The notes beneath the pieces are model-generated. The model was not told where the DNA came from, did not search any database, and saw only the letters and a list, made by a program, of their open reading frames with translations. From positions 1 through 37,519 of the forward strand of contig JAJECV010000075.1 in assembly GCA_022821875.1 (NCBI GenBank): DNA of 37,519 nt, given 5' to 3'. The translations under genes and the position numbers were made by a program. Of this stretch, positions 1 to 9,048 are shown piece by piece. This stretch comes from Rhodothermales bacterium (GTDB taxonomy: Bacteria > Bacteroidota > Rhodothermia > Rhodothermales > Bin80). How positions within the stretch are numbered: position 1 is the stretch's first letter; the number at the start of each line of letters is the position of its first letter.

Positions 1-197
1 AGAAGTGTCAGAAGGGAATTACCCCCCCCCATTTTGTAATGTGTTTCATATGTTTTGCCTTAGTGATTTAGTTGAGAAATACTCTAACCGCCCGATGCAG
101 TCAATGTGCACGAACAGAACTCACAGGAATATACACATTCGGCAGCAAAGACACACAATTTCCACACAGACAACAATTTTTACTGGATTCCAGATAA

Positions 198-611
198 ATG
201 CAACAGAGACAATCTACACTTATCGAAACTTCGGATAACGGGGATGCATAATCCATTTCTACGATTATCGATATCCTGAGAGAGCACATCTTTCCGCGAA
301 CTTCACAACTCTCCCAATCTCTCACTGAATGGGATGTCTCTCTGATTGTTGATCAGAATGTCAAGGGATGGACTGAGTTTTATGAGGCTCTTACCGATGG
401 CATTCCTGCAGAGCATCTAGCATCTCTCACCCAAGTAGTCACCGCGGCCACCCCCGAGAGGGCAGGGATGCGCTACACAGACATAATGACCGTTCTGAGA
501 AATGATTTCAAAGAGGATGCCGAGACGATCTTCACGAGAGCCGTGCAGCGAGGTGCACTAGACATGCGCAAGGGGCGATACATCATTCCCATCCTCTCAA
601 TGGAGTCCTAG
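198..611 (+). pseudogene. Broken C-terminal fragment of an unidentified protein
   Basis: One reading frame is open from the ATG at 198 to a TAA at 249-251, and then open again from 252 to the TAG at 609-611. The second part reads like real protein: a helix-rich segment with WDVSLIVDQNVKGWTEFYE, then AATPERAGMRYTDIM, and an end YIIPILSMES. I see no good start between 252 and the ATG at 468, so the segment is either the tail of a longer gene whose front is lost or a gene carrying a nonsense codon. The ending resembles the C-termini of some bacterial ATP-binding proteins that finish in IPIPSM-like residues, but I cannot name the family. Nothing downstream appears to be co-transcribed with it. 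Confidence 0.4.
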
Positions 612-1050
612 ATCGTGGACACCTACGGACGGGGACCGGCACCCCGCCCCTGAATTCGCTGAGCCCGATCATGTACTGAAGCATTAAGTCTGGTGGGGGG
701 ATTCTATGTGGCTACATACAGCATTTCAATCTTTGGCCTATTAAATCCTGCCTGACTCCATGCTTCAGACACCCTTGATGCCTTCCATTTCTTTGACCCC
801 TCAAGCCTCCCGCAACATCTTCTTTCGAAGGGCATATTCAAGAATATATTCCCGACCTGCCTGCTCCGTTCAGAGTCAACTCTTTGGGATAGATTACAAT
901 TGATCCACAAATATCTGCAGTACTTGAATAATTCTCGGACGAAATCCCTTCTTAGTTGTCATTATTGTCCGCCCTGGTTGACGCTTAACAAAACCAATCC
1001 GCTTCCAACTCAACCCAAGAACATCTCCTATCAAATAAATCCGTATATTG
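612..1050. other. Intergenic stretch with no supportable gene
   Basis: About 440 bases between the broken fragment and the small type IX cargo gene. The minus-strand open frames here are short, overlap in different frames and show no recognisable motif, so I do not call them genes. Together with the remnants on either side this looks like eroded DNA. No tRNA-like or repeat structure was seen in this part. Confidence 0.4.
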
Positions 1051-1075
1051 TGCTGGATCTTTACATGATCCAGCA
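1051..1075 (+). promoter_or_regulatory. Perfect 9-bp hairpin just upstream of the 1103 gene
   Basis: TGCTGGATC and GATCCAGCA pair perfectly around a 7-base loop (1060-1066). The structure ends 27 bases before the ATG at 1103. It has no following T run on the plus strand, so it is more likely a 5' leader structure or protein-binding palindrome than a terminator. Function is inference only. Confidence 0.35.
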
Positions 1076-1102
1076 GTTCCAGTTTATATCCAGTTGTACA
1101 CC

Positions 1103-1660
1103 ATGATACCAATGAAACATCCATCGTTGATGTGTCGCGCTGCTAAACTAGCGTTGATTTTCTTGCCATTCTGCCTATCTCCCTCGGTTCTTTTCGCGCA
1201 GGAAATTCCTCCCATTCCAACAGAATGGGATACGGAAGAGGATAGAGTACCGACAACCGACATAACATCTGGACAGGCATCTGCTGCCACAAATCAGGGC
1301 AGCCTGATTGCAGTCGTGAAGATCACCGTAAAAGACAAGGATGCGGTGGATACGATCACAGAAGAGCGCACAGAATTACCCGATGCACTATCCCTGTATA
1401 GTAACTATCCGAATCCATTTAACACTGCAACAAGTATTGTATTCGATCTACCGGAACCTGCACGGGTATACGCCGAGATTTTTGACACACTCGGCCGTTT
1501 GGTTCACACTTCGCAGACCACGCGGCTTGATGCCGGCTGGAATCACACACTGTCTCTGCATCTGCCCAGCACCAGTTCCGGCGTTTATATCTACCGCCTC
1601 GTGGCAGATACTGTATCAGATACGCTTGTACGAACCGGTCGCATACTCCAGGTTCGATAG
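1103..1660 (+). CDS. Small secreted protein with type IX secretion C-terminal sorting domain
   Basis: An exported protein of about 186 residues. The N-terminus has a signal peptide (basic MKHPSLMCRAAK, then a hydrophobic run ending near LFAQ), so either ATG 1103 or ATG 1112 is the start; a TTG at 1094 is also in frame but less likely. The mature part is short and low in recognisable structure. The last 85 or so residues form a typical type A sorting domain: SNYPNPFNTATSIVFDLP, then VYAEIFDTLGRLV, then a GVYIYRL strand and a basic end. In known type IX systems this domain is recognised at the outer membrane and removed on export. There is little room for a catalytic domain, so the protein is probably a small surface or adhesion component. 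It stands alone, preceded by a hairpin. Confidence 0.8.
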   Translation: MIPMKHPSLMCRAAKLALIFLPFCLSPSVLFAQEIPPIPTEWDTEEDRVPTTDITSGQASAATNQGSLIAVVKITVKDKDAVDTITEERTELPDALSLYSNYPNPFNTATSIVFDLPEPARVYAEIFDTLGRLVHTSQTTRLDAGWNHTLSLHLPSTSSGVYIYRLVADTVSDTLVRTGRILQVR

Positions 1661-1789
1661 CGTGTGCTTCCGTACCAGATAGTTCACGATTCTCGCAGAA
1701 GCTGATCAGATCGGACAAGCCCACAACCGAGACGATTATGTTCCTGCGAGCGTGAGGTCTTTGGATTATATTTTACCGTCGATACAGAA

Positions 1790-2135
1790 GATTCGCCATG
1801 GTATACGTCAGGGATGTCGCTGTTGCGGATTATTCGGCCCCCGAGAATTGATGATCTTCGCTGCCGTTGGCGACTCAGAAAAGAGAGGGAGATTCCCGTT
1901 TTGATTACAGTCAAGGCATCTTCCGCTCTGGTGGGAATTAACACCCGGATCGCTGAACATGATGCGCCCACAGGATCAGATAATCCATTTTAACGGATCT
2001 TTTACCACCGTTACGCACTACATCACGTTTAATCCTTCGGAATCTGGACATGTTGTACATCACGGAAGGTTCAGGATGGGACAGATTTTCCACTGAACTC
2101 AGCGACCATGCCCGCTTTTTATCCTTGATGGCTCA
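1790..2135 (+). pseudogene. Degenerate response-regulator receiver domain remnant
   Basis: From about 1790 to the TAA at 1991-1993 the frame containing ATG 1814 reads SGMSLLRIIR, then REIPVLITVKASSALVGI, then an end DAPTGSDNPF. This follows the pattern of a receiver domain from the loop after the phospho-Asp (usually LP.M.G.ELLR.IR), through strand 4 (IPVL.LTA), to the final GADDYLTKPF, with key residues lost. Right after the stop, a different frame (from 1993) reads TDLLPPLRTTSRLIL, which fits the last receiver helix. No start codon, Asp pocket or output domain remains. I read this as a frameshifted fossil; the similarity is by eye and weak, and chance is possible. Confidence 0.33.
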
Positions 2136-2181
2136 AAAACTATCCATGCTGGCTTGACGAAAAAAAAATCTTAGCACTCGA

Positions 2182-3387
2182 ATGTCTAACTCATTTAACC
2201 CTCGTGTTGCATCTATGCAGCCCTCTGCGACGCTCGCCATGGCTGGACGTGCAAAAAAGCTCAAACGTACAGGTGCCGATGTGATTGCCCTGAGCGCTGG
2301 AGAACCCGACTTTAACACTCCTGATCCGATTTCCGAAGCAGGCATCCAGGCCATTCGGGATGGCTTTACACGGTATACCCAGAATCCAGGAATGCCCGAA
2401 CTCAGAGAAGCCATCTGTGCCAAGTTCAAACGGGAAAACAACCTGAACTATACCCCCGACCAGATTCTCTGCTCCAATGGAGCAAAACAGTCCGTCGCTC
2501 TGGCCATCTCTGTACTTGCCGCCGAAGACGATGAGGTTCTGATTCCAGTCCCCTACTGGGTCAGTTACCCCGAAATGACCCGCTTTGCCGGTGCAACTCC
2601 CGTCATTGCTCATACGACCGCAGAGGCACAGTACCGGCTGACTCCCCAGACTCTGGCAGATGCAATCACCGAACGCACGCGGATATTGATCCTGTGCTCT
2701 CCCTCCAACCCGACAGGCTCGGTCTATACCCGAAGAGAGTTGCATGCCCTCGCAGAGGTACTGCACGAACATGAACGGATTGTGGTTGTCTCCGATGAAA
2801 TCTATGAGCATGTGATTTATGACGCGGTTCATGTTCCGATTGCAACCCTCCCCGGAATGCAGGAGCGCACCATCACCGTGAACGGATTTTCCAAGTGCTT
2901 TGCGATGACGGGCTGGCGGCTAGGCTATATGGCCGGCCCTCTGGAGATGGTGAAGCAGGCTGCGAAGCTGCAGGGGCAGCTTACTTCCGCGCCAGGCAGC
3001 ATCTCCCAGCGGGCCGGGGTTGCCGCACTGAATATGGATCAAGCCCCCGTCAAAATTATGGTACAGGCATTCCGTGAACGCCGGGATTACCTGCTGGAAC
3101 GCCTGGGTGCTCTGCCCGGCGTAAATACCCCCAAACCCGAAGGAGCATTCTATCTGTTTCCACAGGTTAGCGATTACTATGGCACGGTGGCTCCATCTGG
3201 TCGCACCATCAATTCCAGTGACGATCTCTGTTTTTATCTCCTTGAGGAGCACCTCGTAGCACTCGTTCCCGGTGCCGCATTCGGAGATCCCGATGGAGTT
3301 CGTATTTCCTATGCCTCCTCCATGGAAGATTTGCAGAAGGCCTTTGACCGGATCGAGACCGGCCTCCGTCAACTCAAAAGGCCATGA
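2182..3387 (+). CDS. PLP-dependent aminotransferase, aspartate aminotransferase type
   Basis: A 401-residue class I fold aminotransferase, full length for the family, that most likely exchanges amino groups between aspartate (or another amino acid) and 2-oxoglutarate in the cytoplasm. Visible motifs are the N-terminal LSAGEPDFNTPDPI substrate loop, the SNPTGSVY loop that binds the cofactor phosphate, VVSDEIYEHV carrying the pyridine-binding Asp and Tyr, and GFSKCFAMTGWRLGY with the Schiff-base lysine at K238 and Arg246. RISYASS near the end holds the usual substrate-carboxylate arginine. It resembles the Ib subgroup of aspartate/prephenate aminotransferases, so prephenate could also be a substrate. 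The start at ATG 2182 leads directly into the family N-terminus. The downstream gene begins 70 bases later. Confidence 0.92.
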   Translation: MSNSFNPRVASMQPSATLAMAGRAKKLKRTGADVIALSAGEPDFNTPDPISEAGIQAIRDGFTRYTQNPGMPELREAICAKFKRENNLNYTPDQILCSNGAKQSVALAISVLAAEDDEVLIPVPYWVSYPEMTRFAGATPVIAHTTAEAQYRLTPQTLADAITERTRILILCSPSNPTGSVYTRRELHALAEVLHEHERIVVVSDEIYEHVIYDAVHVPIATLPGMQERTITVNGFSKCFAMTGWRLGYMAGPLEMVKQAAKLQGQLTSAPGSISQRAGVAALNMDQAPVKIMVQAFRERRDYLLERLGALPGVNTPKPEGAFYLFPQVSDYYGTVAPSGRTINSSDDLCFYLLEEHLVALVPGAAFGDPDGVRISYASSMEDLQKAFDRIETGLRQLKRP

Positions 3388-3457
3388 ATCCTTTTTCGGT
3401 GCGCAGCATAAAACGCAAATCCTTTTCCTGTCCCCCTGACTGCCGAAGACCGAGTTC

Positions 3458-4627
3458 TTGACCCGTAACCGCTATTTGCTGCATGCCGGGCTATTTGTCG
3501 TAACGCTGCTCTCAACCGCGCTCACCGGTGCATTGATGTTCATCGGGCGAAGTGTCGCCTGGGCAGCAGGAGATACCCTTCTCCAGATCGGTGGGATCCC
3601 ATTTACTTCTGTATTTCTGGCCGATGCATTTACGTTTGGTGGAGCACTGATCACATTTTTGACGGTCCATGAATTTGGCCACTATGTTGCAGGCCGGATT
3701 CACCATGTTAAGACTTCGCTCCCCTATTTCATTCCGGCTCCCATGATCGGGATTGGCACGCTTGGAGCAGTCATCAGTATTCGCGAACCGATCCCAAACC
3801 TGACGAAACTCTTTGATATCGGCGCATCAGGCCCCATTGCGGGATTTGCAATGGTCATGATCCTGTTGATCTGGGCAATGGCAACCCTGCCCTCCCCCGA
3901 TTATATGTTTGGCGTTGGCGGACATGAATCGCTGCTGAATTATATCCAGGTGACCGGAAGCTTTCCCGAAACTCCAATCTCGGATGCTCCTCCAGGAGGC
4001 CGACTGACGGTCGGATCGACTCCGCTGTACTGGGCCCTCTCACAGATATTCCCGAACGTGCCTCCGCTGTACGAAATGTATCATTACCCGCTCCTTTTCG
4101 CGGGTTGGCTTGGACTCTTTTTTACCGCACTCAACCTGATGCCCGTCGGTCAGTTGGATGGGGGACATGTCATCTATGCCCTCTTCGGACCAAAATGGCA
4201 TGCTCGAATTTCCCGTGCATTCATCTTAACGATGCTCACATCCATGACGATAGGCGGGGCACTGACCCTCCATGGACTATTCAATACCATCACAGGTAAT
4301 GAACTGCTGGGGACATTCATGCTCTGGATGACTTTAGCCTCCATTCTCACGATTTGCACCATACGGATCATTCTGTCCTGGTGGTGGCAGGCAACCCTGA
4401 CGATCCTTGCCATCTCGTCTTTTGCTTCACTTTTCCCGGATACAGTCAGCTGGTTCGGATATTTTGGCTGGCTGCCCTGGTGCCTGCTACTCATCTTTGT
4501 CGTTAAAGTCGATCACCCCCCGGTCCCAATGTTAAACCCGCTGACCAACCGGCGTCGCCTGATTGGATACCTTACGCTAACCATTTTTATCCTTTGTTTC
4601 AGTATAAAGCCGCTGTACAGTGTATAG
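3458..4627 (+). CDS. Site-2-protease-like membrane zinc metalloprotease (M50)
   Basis: A 389-residue polytopic membrane protein of the M50 (site-2 protease) family, which cuts transmembrane segments inside the lipid bilayer. The zinc motif HEFGH is at residues 71-75, with the catalytic Glu72, inside a membrane helix. The third ligand motif NLMPVGQLDGGH carries the conserved Asp at residue 234. Several further hydrophobic helices follow, to residue 389. The start is a TTG at 3458; no better ATG precedes the first membrane helix. No PDZ domain is visible, so it belongs to the compact subgroup. It is the first gene of a closely packed envelope operon, which suggests regulated proteolysis or envelope quality control. 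The substrate is unknown. Confidence 0.88.
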   Translation: MTRNRYLLHAGLFVVTLLSTALTGALMFIGRSVAWAAGDTLLQIGGIPFTSVFLADAFTFGGALITFLTVHEFGHYVAGRIHHVKTSLPYFIPAPMIGIGTLGAVISIREPIPNLTKLFDIGASGPIAGFAMVMILLIWAMATLPSPDYMFGVGGHESLLNYIQVTGSFPETPISDAPPGGRLTVGSTPLYWALSQIFPNVPPLYEMYHYPLLFAGWLGLFFTALNLMPVGQLDGGHVIYALFGPKWHARISRAFILTMLTSMTIGGALTLHGLFNTITGNELLGTFMLWMTLASILTICTIRIILSWWWQATLTILAISSFASLFPDTVSWFGYFGWLPWCLLLIFVVKVDHPPVPMLNPLTNRRRLIGYLTLTIFILCFSIKPLYSV

Positions 4628-4635
4628 CAATTACT

Positions 4636-5469
4636 TTGAAAAATTCTCGCCGACTTATTTTTCTTCTGGCCCTCGTCTACGGGGCATCCTGTGATTCTGT
4701 ACCGGGCCCGTTACCTGGTGTCTCGGAGCAAACTCCAATCATTGAAGCATTTTCAATCTCACCCCAGCGTGTTGATTACTCGCTTTTGAATGAATCTGCG
4801 ATTGATGGAGACAGTGTGCATCTCGTACTTGATTTTGAAGTCACCATTCAGACAAGGGGAACCACGATCTCCCAAGTTACCTATGCGGTACTTGATCCGG
4901 AGTTATTCGGGGACCCCATCAAAACCGGAACTCTCATCAGAACCGGCAATAATGTCTATGGGCGCCAGATCAACCTTACCCTGAGTGCACTTGATGTGGA
5001 TGATTATCCTGTCATCGTCTACATGATTGACTCCTATAATCGCCTGGGCGGCGAAGCCCGAACGCAATTAGAGTACTTCCGCTCATTCCAGGCAAAATCT
5101 CCACCGGTTATCGAAAAATTGATCGTCCCTTCCAGGATCCAGCGCCCCGGCCCCGGCGAACCCGACCGCGCTCTCGTCTTCATTGCAGAGGTCTCCGACC
5201 CGAACGGACGGACGGATGTAGAACTGGTGGAGTTCTGGAATGACAATGCCCCCGCGGACCGTATCCTGCTCTGCGACGACGGGAATGAGCGTCCGTGTGG
5301 AAACAGTACCGAAAGCGGCGATGAAGAGGCCGGAGATGGACGATTTACCCGTACTGGGTTTATTCGAAGTTCCAACAGCCTCGGCCCGAACACCTTTACG
5401 TTTGAAGCCATTGACCGTGCAGGGCTTCGCAGTAAGCAGGTCAGCCATACCATTGAGGTCTACGAATGA
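4636..5469 (+). CDS. Hypothetical lipoprotein with Ig-like repeats
   Basis: An exported protein of about 277 residues, unrecognised at family level. The N-terminus LKNSRRLIFLLALVYGASC is a basic-then-hydrophobic leader ending in a Cys, consistent with a lipoprotein signal although the GASC box is not canonical. The body shows beta-strand patterns in two similar halves (ISQVTYAVLDPELFG and DVELVEFWND), each followed by a turn and an FEAIDRAG-like strand, as in Ig-like or cadherin-like modules. A longer form starting at TTG 4594 would overlap the protease gene by 34 bases, but TTG 4636 places the leader correctly. The stop overlaps the next ATG in ATGA, so translation is probably coupled. I infer a periplasmic or surface accessory protein working with its neighbours. 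Confidence 0.7.
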   Translation: MKNSRRLIFLLALVYGASCDSVPGPLPGVSEQTPIIEAFSISPQRVDYSLLNESAIDGDSVHLVLDFEVTIQTRGTTISQVTYAVLDPELFGDPIKTGTLIRTGNNVYGRQINLTLSALDVDDYPVIVYMIDSYNRLGGEARTQLEYFRSFQAKSPPVIEKLIVPSRIQRPGPGEPDRALVFIAEVSDPNGRTDVELVEFWNDNAPADRILLCDDGNERPCGNSTESGDEEAGDGRFTRTGFIRSSNSLGPNTFTFEAIDRAGLRSKQVSHTIEVYE

Positions 5470-7055
5470 TGTCTCGCATCTACCTGGGAGTTCTGGCTCT
5501 TTTCTCGCCTGCTTTGCAAGCGCAGGACCTCGTCTCTACCCCTGGAATTCTGTCTAACGTGATCACCAATCTGGAAACGGATGGCACCTCGATCTGGGTA
5601 GGACCCTATCTGGATATATCCCGTGACGGGGGCCTTACATGGCAATCTGCCGATGTTGAACCGTTCCGTGATTTTGAAAATACCGCTTACTCGCTGACCA
5701 TCCATGATCAGCAGATCTGGGCGGGAATTGGGAAGCAGTCTAGGCAAAGAGACGATAGTGGGCAATTGCGGAATATCAATAATGCCGTCGGGATCCTGTA
5801 TTCTCCCAATGGCGGCAACACCTGGAATTTCTGGCCTGCGACACCACCCGCCGACAACGATCCCATCTCAACCGGACTGATGGACAATCCGGAAGATACC
5901 CAGATCAACTATGGATCCGTTACGCTCACCACCCTGCCCATCACCGTCCCGGCGCAAGCACCGCCATGGGATCTTGATTATGATGTAAACACTCAGACTC
6001 TCTGGGTTGCCGGGCAGCTTGCCGGACTTCGGCGCAGTGCCAATCTTGGGCAAACCTGGGAACGTGTCGTGCTCCCTCCAGATACGAGTTCGTACCTTGG
6101 ACCGGAACTGGGATATGACTTCCCGTTCACGGTACAACCGGTGGGGATTCCTGAATCGCAATTTTTTGGCCTCAATTTTCAGCCGTTCTCCGTTCTGGTT
6201 GACAAGACTGCCTCCATCTGGGTAGGGACTGCCGGCGGACTCAACCGCTCAGACGACGGAGGTACGAGCTGGCATCACTATACGACCGACGACGGGATGC
6301 TTGGGAACTGGATTATCTCCATTGAAGAACAGTCCAGAGAAGGCCGGTCCCCCGCAATCTGGACCACGAATTGGCCAGGGCGTGGAAGAGAGCAGGGATA
6401 CGGAGTTGCGGTAACCCGTGATCAGGGAACCACCTTCCAGACCGCACTGCATGGCGAACGGTGTTCCGACTTTGCTTTTGACGGCCCGCGCATCTATGTA
6501 GCCTGCTATCGGGGATTATATCAGTCCAGAGATGATGGAATTACGTTTGTGTTTACGAATGAATTTATCGACCGTGACAACCCGGTGCGCAGCATGCGCC
6601 CCGGTGCACGGATCTTTGCAGTGGAAGTCACTGAAAACGCTCTCTGGGTTTCGTCAGGGGACGGGTTGTTTAAGAGCGTGGACCAAGGGAATTCCTGGAC
6701 CATCTTTCGTGCGGAAGTGCCACTTAATCCATCCGGCCTTCCCGGTATCATTCCTGCAGATCAAGTCCGGAACGTATCCACCTATGCCTATCCGAACCCA
6801 TTCTCCCCCTCAACAGACCGTCTGATCCGTCTCCGCTATGATTTGGCGCAGGCGGGGGCGGTGACCGTTAAAATCTTTGATTTCAGCATGACCCTTGTCG
6901 AGGAAATCTCCGCCCCGTCCGGTTCCATTGGAACCAATGAAGTCGCCTGGGATGGTACAGATAAGCAAGGTCTACGACTGGCAAACGGCCCCTACTTCTA
7001 TGCCGTTCAAGCTCCGGAAGATACGTTCTGGGGAAAAATTCTGATTATTGAGTAG
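5466..7055 (+). CDS. Secreted beta-propeller protein with type IX sorting domain
   Basis: A 529-residue exported protein. Residues 1-20 form a signal peptide ending near LQAQD. The long middle carries repeated BNR/Vps10-like propeller motifs: SRDGGLTWQS, SPNGGNTWNF, RSDDGGTSWHH, TRDQGTTF, QSRDDGITF and KSVDQGNSWT. From about residue 440 comes a sorting domain beginning AYPNPFSPSTDRLIRL, with an FlgD-like fold (VTVKIFDFSMTLV, then EVAWDGTDKQGLRLANGPYFY). Such proteins are exported by the type IX system and held at the cell surface. The gene overlaps the lipoprotein stop by 4 bases and ends two bases before the first PorV/PorQ-like gene. Ligand and activity are unknown; the propeller contains no obvious sialidase catalytic set. 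Confidence 0.85.
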   Translation: MMSRIYLGVLALFSPALQAQDLVSTPGILSNVITNLETDGTSIWVGPYLDISRDGGLTWQSADVEPFRDFENTAYSLTIHDQQIWAGIGKQSRQRDDSGQLRNINNAVGILYSPNGGNTWNFWPATPPADNDPISTGLMDNPEDTQINYGSVTLTTLPITVPAQAPPWDLDYDVNTQTLWVAGQLAGLRRSANLGQTWERVVLPPDTSSYLGPELGYDFPFTVQPVGIPESQFFGLNFQPFSVLVDKTASIWVGTAGGLNRSDDGGTSWHHYTTDDGMLGNWIISIEEQSREGRSPAIWTTNWPGRGREQGYGVAVTRDQGTTFQTALHGERCSDFAFDGPRIYVACYRGLYQSRDDGITFVFTNEFIDRDNPVRSMRPGARIFAVEVTENALWVSSGDGLFKSVDQGNSWTIFRAEVPLNPSGLPGIIPADQVRNVSTYAYPNPFSPSTDRLIRLRYDLAQAGAVTVKIFDFSMTLVEEISAPSGSIGTNEVAWDGTDKQGLRLANGPYFYAVQAPEDTFWGKILIIE

Positions 7056-7057
7056 CC

Positions 7058-8065
7058 ATGAGACACTTTCTCTTCGTGTGCTTATTCGGGCTCATCCCCA
7101 GTCTGGCGACTGCACAGACTGCCGGACAGATCGTGCGCATGGGATTTGGGGGACGGGGGATTGCTGTAGGGAATGCGCTGGCCGGCGATGCATCCGGGGG
7201 CGCTAGTCCCTTCTACAACCCTGCACTTGCGCCCTATCTTAAAAAACAGAGCCTTGGCCTGAGTGCGGCACTGATGACCCAGGACCGCCAGTTGCAGTTT
7301 GTAGAACTGCGTACCCCTCTTAAACCACTGGCCGGGATTGCTGCCGGACTCATTCACACGGGTGTTCAGGATATTGACCAGCGTAACACCAGCGGCTATC
7401 ACATCGGCATGGCTTCCACGAATGAGTTTGCTTTTTTTGCGGCTTTCGGCGTACGTATCGGGCGCAGCGCCTCTTTGGGGATCGGCCTGCAATTATTCCG
7501 TAACGATTTACACACGGACCTTCCCGCGGTCCAGACCTTTGGCCTTGATATTGGCATCGGCCTTCATGTCCTCCCCTCTGTGCATGTCGGTCTGGTGGTG
7601 GACGACCTTCTGGCAAAATATAGCTGGGACGCGCTCAACCGGGAGGGGATCGGCGTGACGGACAGATTTCCGACGCGTGTACGCGTCGGTGCCTCCTGGA
7701 TGCTGCTGAACGAGCGTCTACAGCTGCTCGCCGAGTACGAATCAAGTTTTTCTGTGCGGGAGATTCTGGAGCCTGGTGTGATTTTCTCCGGCAGTTCCCC
7801 CCGCCAGATCTATACAGCACATGAACTTACCCGACATCATGGTCATTTTCGATTGGGCGCAGAATATACGCTGATCCCCCAATTCATACTTCGCGCAGGT
7901 CTAGGACGGATGGAACAACTCTCCACCGGCGGCCCGCGCCCCAGTGCAGGATTTATGGTTGAGCAGCCCTTGGGACTCCTGATTACACAAGTTGCGTATA
8001 CATTTGTACTGGATTCCTATGCCATGGGAACCATGCATCTTGTTACTCTGCGACTTTTTCTGTAG
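7058..8065 (+). CDS. PorV/PorQ-like outer-membrane beta-barrel protein
   Basis: A 335-residue outer-membrane protein of the PorV/PorQ family. The signal peptide (first 20 residues, ending TAQT) is followed by the family opening MGFGGRGIAVGNALAGDASG with ASPFYNPA, where the variable-gene conserved GARA and YNPA/WNPAG boxes normally lie. Alternating strands fill the rest, with an aromatic-rich end. In characterised type IX systems PorV carries cargo from the secretion pore to the attachment complex and PorQ belongs to that complex, so a role in cargo handling is likely, although the family has many paralogues with unknown roles. It follows the propeller cargo gene by two bases and precedes a second family member by two bases. 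Confidence 0.8.
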   Translation: MRHFLFVCLFGLIPSLATAQTAGQIVRMGFGGRGIAVGNALAGDASGGASPFYNPALAPYLKKQSLGLSAALMTQDRQLQFVELRTPLKPLAGIAAGLIHTGVQDIDQRNTSGYHIGMASTNEFAFFAAFGVRIGRSASLGIGLQLFRNDLHTDLPAVQTFGLDIGIGLHVLPSVHVGLVVDDLLAKYSWDALNREGIGVTDRFPTRVRVGASWMLLNERLQLLAEYESSFSVREILEPGVIFSGSSPRQIYTAHELTRHHGHFRLGAEYTLIPQFILRAGLGRMEQLSTGGPRPSAGFMVEQPLGLLITQVAYTFVLDSYAMGTMHLVTLRLFL

Positions 8066-8067
8066 GC

Positions 8068-8976
8068 ATGCGTGTACTTTTAGTTTTCGGACTGACCTTA
8101 CTGACCACTCCCGCTGCGGGGCAGGAGACCGGGTTGAGTTTTTTACGGATTGGGGTCAATGCGAGGGCAGGCGCATTCGGGGATGCGCAGGTGTCCAGCG
8201 TTCGAAACGCTTTTGCAACCTATTGGAATCCAGCCGGATTAGTTGGGGGGCGCAACTCCGTAGCCGGGTCCCACCGCCTGTGGATCGGTGATGTCCGGGC
8301 ATATGATGTTGCCGCTCAACTCCCCCTCGGCCCTAACAGCGCATGGGGACTGGCATTGACGGCAACGGATAATGGAGATCTGGAGGCACGTACCCAACCC
8401 GGCGAACCGGATGGCCTTTTCAGTGCACAGTTTATCAGCGCCGGTGTGAGTTATGCGCGTACATTCGGAGGCCTCCGCATAGGAATGACGGCCAAGTATC
8501 TCCGTGAGCGGATCTTTGACACCCATGCATCCGGGTATGCGGTAGACTTTGGGAGTCAGACCGATATCCTTGATGGGCGGCTGCATCTAGGAGCATCAAT
8601 CCGAAACCTCGGCCGTATGAGTACACTGGAAACCGAGCGGACCCCCCTGCCACGCCTCATGCAGGGAGGAATTGCATTATCTCCTCTGCAGATCATTGCA
8701 GTCTTTGACGAGGCACGCCTCCTTGACATGATGATTAGCGCGGAAGTTTCTCACCTGTTTGATGACCAACTCACACGATTACACCTCGGATGCGAGGTCA
8801 CGATCATGGAACTGGTTGACCTGCGTGGCGGCTACATCTCCAGGGATGAATTGCGGAGTTATACATTCGGGATCGGATTGTTCTTTGACCGGATTGATGC
8901 AGATTATGCGTACATTCCCTTTGAGGACGGATTTGACGGCCCCGGGCATATACTGAGTCTTCTGTACTACTGGTAA
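8068..8976 (+). CDS. Second PorV/PorQ-like outer-membrane protein
   Basis: A 302-residue barrel with clear PorV/PorQ family features: a signal peptide ending near AAGQ, then SFLRIGVNARAGAFGDAQ and AFATYWNPAGL, which are the two most conserved boxes of the family. The strands continue to a C-terminal ILSLLYYW, a good outer-membrane barrel ending in aromatic Trp. It is closer to the canonical family motif than its upstream neighbour, so the pair is a divergent tandem, not a recent duplicate. Spacing of two bases implies coupled expression with the upstream barrel and the cargo protein. Confidence 0.82.
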   Translation: MRVLLVFGLTLLTTPAAGQETGLSFLRIGVNARAGAFGDAQVSSVRNAFATYWNPAGLVGGRNSVAGSHRLWIGDVRAYDVAAQLPLGPNSAWGLALTATDNGDLEARTQPGEPDGLFSAQFISAGVSYARTFGGLRIGMTAKYLRERIFDTHASGYAVDFGSQTDILDGRLHLGASIRNLGRMSTLETERTPLPRLMQGGIALSPLQIIAVFDEARLLDMMISAEVSHLFDDQLTRLHLGCEVTIMELVDLRGGYISRDELRSYTFGIGLFFDRIDADYAYIPFEDGFDGPGHILSLLYYW

Positions 8977-9048
8977 GCAATGTTCCGACTGAATCCAGTT
9001 GTCCCTGACTCTCGTACTACAAATTCCTTCATAAACATTTGAGATCTC

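Noticed and set aside
894-1124. Minus-strand frame of 76 codons
   Set aside because: No start context or motif, overlaps the cargo gene start, and a neighbouring frame overlaps it.
2191-2832. Long minus-strand open frame (213 codons)
   Set aside because: It is fully antisense to the well-supported aminotransferase, has no motif and is explained by codon bias of that gene.
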